Shown here piece after piece: positions 7,027 to 9,438 of a DNA stretch of 9,438 nt. Source of the DNA: DASWIV01 sp036397475 (GTDB lineage: Bacteria; JAJVIF01; JAPKYR01); assembly GCA_036397475.1 (NCBI GenBank), contig DASWIV010000146.1, positions 1 through 9,438 on the forward strand, read 5' to 3'. The translations under genes were made by a program, and so were the position numbers. A model generated the notes under the pieces. It saw only the letters and a list, made by a program, of their open reading frames with translations, did no database searches and was not told where the DNA came from. Numbering within the stretch: position 1 is the first letter of the stretch; each line of letters begins with the position of its first letter.

Positions 7027-8652
7027 TCAATGAAGTGACGGTATCAATTCTATATAGAGTTTGCCATTAATGAGGTAATCCTCGCCAGGAGAGGTGTTGG
7101 TGAACAGGAGTTTATCAAGATCGTCAGGATTGATATCGACCCCATAGAATTTTTTGACCCAGTCCGCGTCCTCTTCAAAATGGACAGCGTCCTCATGTAT
7201 GAGGATTTTTCCCCCGGAAGAATAAATCTCATCGAAAGATGAGAACAATTTATACCTGTCTTCAAGGCTGCGAAGGTAGACCTCATGAATCATGGAGGTT
7301 TCCGCGCCTGTAAAGTACGGGATGTACACCGAGCGGATGTAATCGTCGGAGCTGGATGAGACGATCACGAGGTCGCCGCCGGACACAAACGCACCGAGCC
7401 GCAGCGCTTCGCTGATATAGGGATTATTACCGGGATTGCTTTCAGGCAGAAATCGGATCAGGAAGTTAGAAGTAAACAACATGGCGATAACAAGGAACAA
7501 AGGGGCCGCTCTGCGGAATGAGAAGGTATCGAGTGCAAAAGTATTTTCGATCCATGGCGCGATGAATAGAAAATACGCGGGAAGGTAGAAAATGCGGTAA
7601 TTAGGGCTTTCGGGAGTAAAGAAGAATGAAAAAATGAGCAGGGGGAAAACCAGTGAGAGTCCGAGTGTCTGATAATTCCTGTGAATTTTATTCGTGAGGT
7701 AATCGTAGAGAGCATGAATGGTGATGTAGAAAAAGAATATCAGGACAGCGACCTGGCAGATTCGGATAAGGATTGAGCCACTTCCCGCGCTCCAGTCGCC
7801 GAACAAACCTTCCGGATGGAATCCATGCGAGATATGGGTTTCGATAATGCCACGGAATGTACGTGAGATCGAGTCAATGAAATCGTTAGCCCAGTATTGT
7901 GGATGGACCACGTAGGATTTCTGCCAGCTTATGAAATCGGAAATTGAATTGAGATTACCCGAAAATAATGCGGCGAGGACCATCCCGAAAAACACTACAG
8001 CCAGCATAACTGCAGAACCTCCAGCAAATGAGACGAGGCGGGATTTACGATCCGAGGAAGGAGATTTTTTGCTGAATGAATGGGCCAGGGGGAAAATAAG
8101 GAAGATATTTATCTGGTGGAAGAGAACCCCGATGCCGGCGATGATAGAGGCTTTGAGGATAAGCCCCCAGTCGGTTTTTTTCCTTAAATTAAGTTCAAAT
8201 TGCGACAAAAAAACAAGCACAAGAGTGCTCAGAAACAGGGCTGTGGAATACTGGTTGGGCGTGGTTGAAAAAAACCAGACTCCGGAAGAAAATGAAAATA
8301 AAAGAGCGCACGCAATTACGGTCACAGGCTTAAGGTTTACGGAATGGAGGAGGTATAAAAAAGTCGCTAATGTAAACACTCCACCCATTATGGAAACAAT
8401 TTGAACCAGGTAGAGCGATGGGTAAGAGGTAAAGAAAGGGAATCCGATCTTAAATAAAATCTGGGGGAAGAGAGGCCAGAGGGGATGATTCGGGTGGATA
8501 AAAATAGTGGTTGAATTATTGATCAGATTCGCGTCGCTGATCCCGTCGACAAAGTACCTTTGATTATTAAATGTGAAGTAGAGGATAGCTATAAGGGCGA
8601 GAACAATGAAAGTGGAGTAGCCCCCATCTTTATTTCGCTTCAGGAACGGCAT
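7027..8652 (-). CDS. Polytopic membrane protein, probable GT-C glycosyltransferase related to DUF2723/GT117
   Basis: 541 residues. Helix 1 spans 13-29. The first outer loop holds acidic residues Asp37 and Asp40, then HPNHPLWPLFPQIL (53-66), which resembles the Asp plus HPPGxPLY arrangement of DUF2723-type GT-C enzymes. About ten helices follow to residue 400 (near 78-102, 109-124, 137-152, 165-190, 208-230, 293-316, 330-346, 356-370 and 382-400). The loop before helix 10 reads PESPNYRIFYLPAY (347-360), again as in that family. The soluble tail (405-541) begins with GGDLVIVSSSSDDYIRSVY (425-443), like the family's 'GDLVIxxxD' element. The likely role is sugar transfer from a polyprenyl-phosphate donor at the outer face of the membrane; the acceptor is unknown. 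The start codon shares one base with the stop of the upstream gene (TGATG), with GGCGGA upstream, indicating coupling. The family placement is by motif only. Confidence 0.7.
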   Translation of the reverse strand: MPFLKRNKDGGYSTFIVLALIAILYFTFNNQRYFVDGISDANLINNSTTIFIHPNHPLWPLFPQILFKIGFPFFTSYPSLYLVQIVSIMGGVFTLATFLYLLHSVNLKPVTVIACALLFSFSSGVWFFSTTPNQYSTALFLSTLVLVFLSQFELNLRKKTDWGLILKASIIAGIGVLFHQINIFLIFPLAHSFSKKSPSSDRKSRLVSFAGGSAVMLAVVFFGMVLAALFSGNLNSISDFISWQKSYVVHPQYWANDFIDSISRTFRGIIETHISHGFHPEGLFGDWSAGSGSILIRICQVAVLIFFFYITIHALYDYLTNKIHRNYQTLGLSLVFPLLIFSFFFTPESPNYRIFYLPAYFLFIAPWIENTFALDTFSFRRAAPLFLVIAMLFTSNFLIRFLPESNPGNNPYISEALRLGAFVSGGDLVIVSSSSDDYIRSVYIPYFTGAETSMIHEVYLRSLEDRYKLFSSFDEIYSSGGKILIHEDAVHFEEDADWVKKFYGVDINPDDLDKLLFTNTSPGEDYLINGKLYIELIPSLH

Positions 8653-9155
8653 CAGGATTCCGCCTGAGCAACTTCAGGAGTCTGTGTACCGGAGGGTTCA
8701 GCGGACTGTAATCTTCTCAGCTTTTTTTTATGTACAACCGTGCCGATGATCCATCCGGCGATGCACCCAAACCATCCGAAATGCATGAACACCCAGTCAT
8801 AGAAAATTCCCTCGCCGAAACTCATCTGGTAGATATGGGTTGCGGGCGATTTTTCAATGAACGCCATATATATTTCGCCAGCGTAGACCGTGAACGCGAA
8901 ACCTGTCCCGAGACCGAGGATAGCTCCTTTCGTGTGGAGGGGAGCGTTGGATGTCATCATGAACGAATAAAAGAGGCTTGAAAATATCGCGAAAACAATC
9001 TCCCAGAACAGGACCCATCCGCCTGACGCGAAGTACCATTGTCCGAAATCGAGTCCGCTGTAGTATCCGAATGCCCATCCGATCAACGCGCCGATAATCA
9101 GCCACAGAGGATGAAATCTTTTACGGCTGATATCGAGTTTTCTGAATGTCATCAT
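8652..9155 (-). CDS. Small four-helix membrane protein of unknown function
   Basis: 167 residues. I do not recognise a family. Four hydrophobic segments are clear: about 16-33, 46-67, 77-99 and 121-141. The N-terminal 15 residues are basic, and the tail (143-167) starts with HKKKLRR and then becomes polar. The positive-inside rule therefore puts both ends in the cytoplasm. Segments 1 and 3 are glycine-rich (GALIGWAFGYYSG; GAILGLGTGFAF), suggesting close helix packing. Segment 4 region has WVFMHFGWFGCIAGW. Charged residues inside or beside the helices include Glu52 and Glu94. The gene starts 15 bases after the MiaB-type gene, at ATGATG. No Shine-Dalgarno is visible on this strand (the upstream bases are CATCCTCCAAAA), so initiation may depend on coupling. 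Its stop overlaps the next start, which suggests it works with, or is at least produced alongside, the GT-C-like protein. Confidence 0.75.
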   Translation of the reverse strand: MMTFRKLDISRKRFHPLWLIIGALIGWAFGYYSGLDFGQWYFASGGWVLFWEIVFAIFSSLFYSFMMTSNAPLHTKGAILGLGTGFAFTVYAGEIYMAFIEKSPATHIYQMSFGEGIFYDWVFMHFGWFGCIAGWIIGTVVHKKKLRRLQSAEPSGTQTPEVAQAES

Positions 9156-9170
9156 TTTTGGAGGATGAGA

Positions 9171-9438
9171 TTAATCTATTCGTTCAGCCCTGAATGAACG
9201 TAACTTTGCCTCGGTTATCCTGCACCTTACCATCTGGCCGAAGTCGGATTCCACTCCCGGCAGAACAACCATCTGTTCTTCGCGGGAACGTGATGCCATC
9301 ATGAGGCTGCCATTTCTGCCTGACGAATTAGCTTCACCCTCAACCAGAACGGTCAATTCCCGCCCGACATGCGATTGAGCCCTGTCCATGGCGATCCGGT
9401 TCTGGGTTTCGACCAGAATATCGAACCGTCGCTTTTTT
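9171..9438 (-). CDS. miaB: C-terminal TRAM-domain end of a MiaB-type radical-SAM tRNA methylthiotransferase (5' end outside window)
   Basis: The frame is open from the right edge to a TAA at 9171-9173, leaving 88 visible residues beginning KKRRFDILVETQNRIAMDRA. An internal ATG at 9387-9389 is in frame but is not the start. The visible part matches the end of MiaB-family enzymes. It has the helical 'RxxxLxxxQxxI' lead-in, then SHVGRELTVLVEGEA, then a beta-rich TRAM domain with MVVLPGVESDFGQMVRCRI and a closing ITEAKLRSF. MiaB adds a methylthio group to isopentenyl-adenosine 37 of tRNAs, using two Fe-S clusters bound in the part that is not visible. The related enzymes MtaB (tRNA) and RimO (ribosomal protein S12) share the TRAM domain. 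MiaB fits best because of the VLVEG and VVxPG spacing, but the cluster-binding and radical-SAM motifs needed to decide lie outside the window. It is the most upstream visible gene of the minus-strand unit. Confidence 0.7.
   Translation of the reverse strand, partial: KKRRFDILVETQNRIAMDRAQSHVGRELTVLVEGEANSSGRNGSLMMASRSREEQMVVLPGVESDFGQMVRCRITEAKLRSFRAERID

Noticed and set aside
7931..8404. 157-codon plus-strand open frame opposite the GT-C-like gene
   Set aside because: It is antisense to a membrane protein with clear helices. The composition is that of a reversed hydrophobic gene and there is no ribosome binding site.
1..9438. CRISPR arrays, tRNA or rRNA genes, insertion sequences, riboswitches, phage or defence genes
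   Set aside because: Reading both strands showed no regular repeat-spacer pattern, cloverleaf, transposase, terminal inverted repeats or long structured leader. The coding content is almost continuous and accounted for.

Overview
The window reads as ordinary bacterial chromosome, probably from an uncultured Gram-negative-type lineage. Genes start with ATG, two carry very strong Shine-Dalgarno sites, there is a consensus sigma-70 type promoter, and two proteins have lipoprotein signal peptides. I cannot name the phylum. The style of the first lipoprotein (an FHxNxLxFLE..PCxxC stretch followed by NPFP...GFDVKGI) resembles lipoproteins I recall from metagenome-assembled candidate phyla, but that is memory and not a search result. 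No mobile element, CRISPR array, tRNA or rRNA was seen.

Left part, plus strand. Positions 1-270 hold the last 89 codons of a membrane glycosyltransferase-like protein, probably of the DUF2723/GT117 type. After a 131-bp gap containing a clear promoter (336-365) come two secreted lipoproteins in tandem (402-1610 and 1659-3260). The first is of unknown function. The second looks like a repeat protein, possibly a six-bladed beta-propeller. The pair ends in a strong intrinsic terminator (3286-3316).

Right part, minus strand. Six genes lie head to tail with junctions of -1 to 24 bp, so they probably form one transcription unit. In order of transcription they are: the C-terminal end of a MiaB-type radical-SAM tRNA methylthiotransferase (cut by the right edge), a small four-helix membrane protein of unknown function, a GT-C-like polytopic membrane protein, ruvC, ruvA, and a large YfhO-family membrane protein. 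The last gene runs into the lipoprotein unit head-on. The two reading frames overlap by 11 bp, and the lipoprotein terminator lies inside the YfhO coding region.

Functionally the window mixes housekeeping (tRNA modification, Holliday junction resolution) with envelope glycan genes: three GT-C/YfhO-like proteins and two surface lipoproteins. ruvB is not next to ruvA. I found no convincing evidence of a new defence, mobile or regulatory system. The most novel material is the lipoprotein pair and the small membrane protein.
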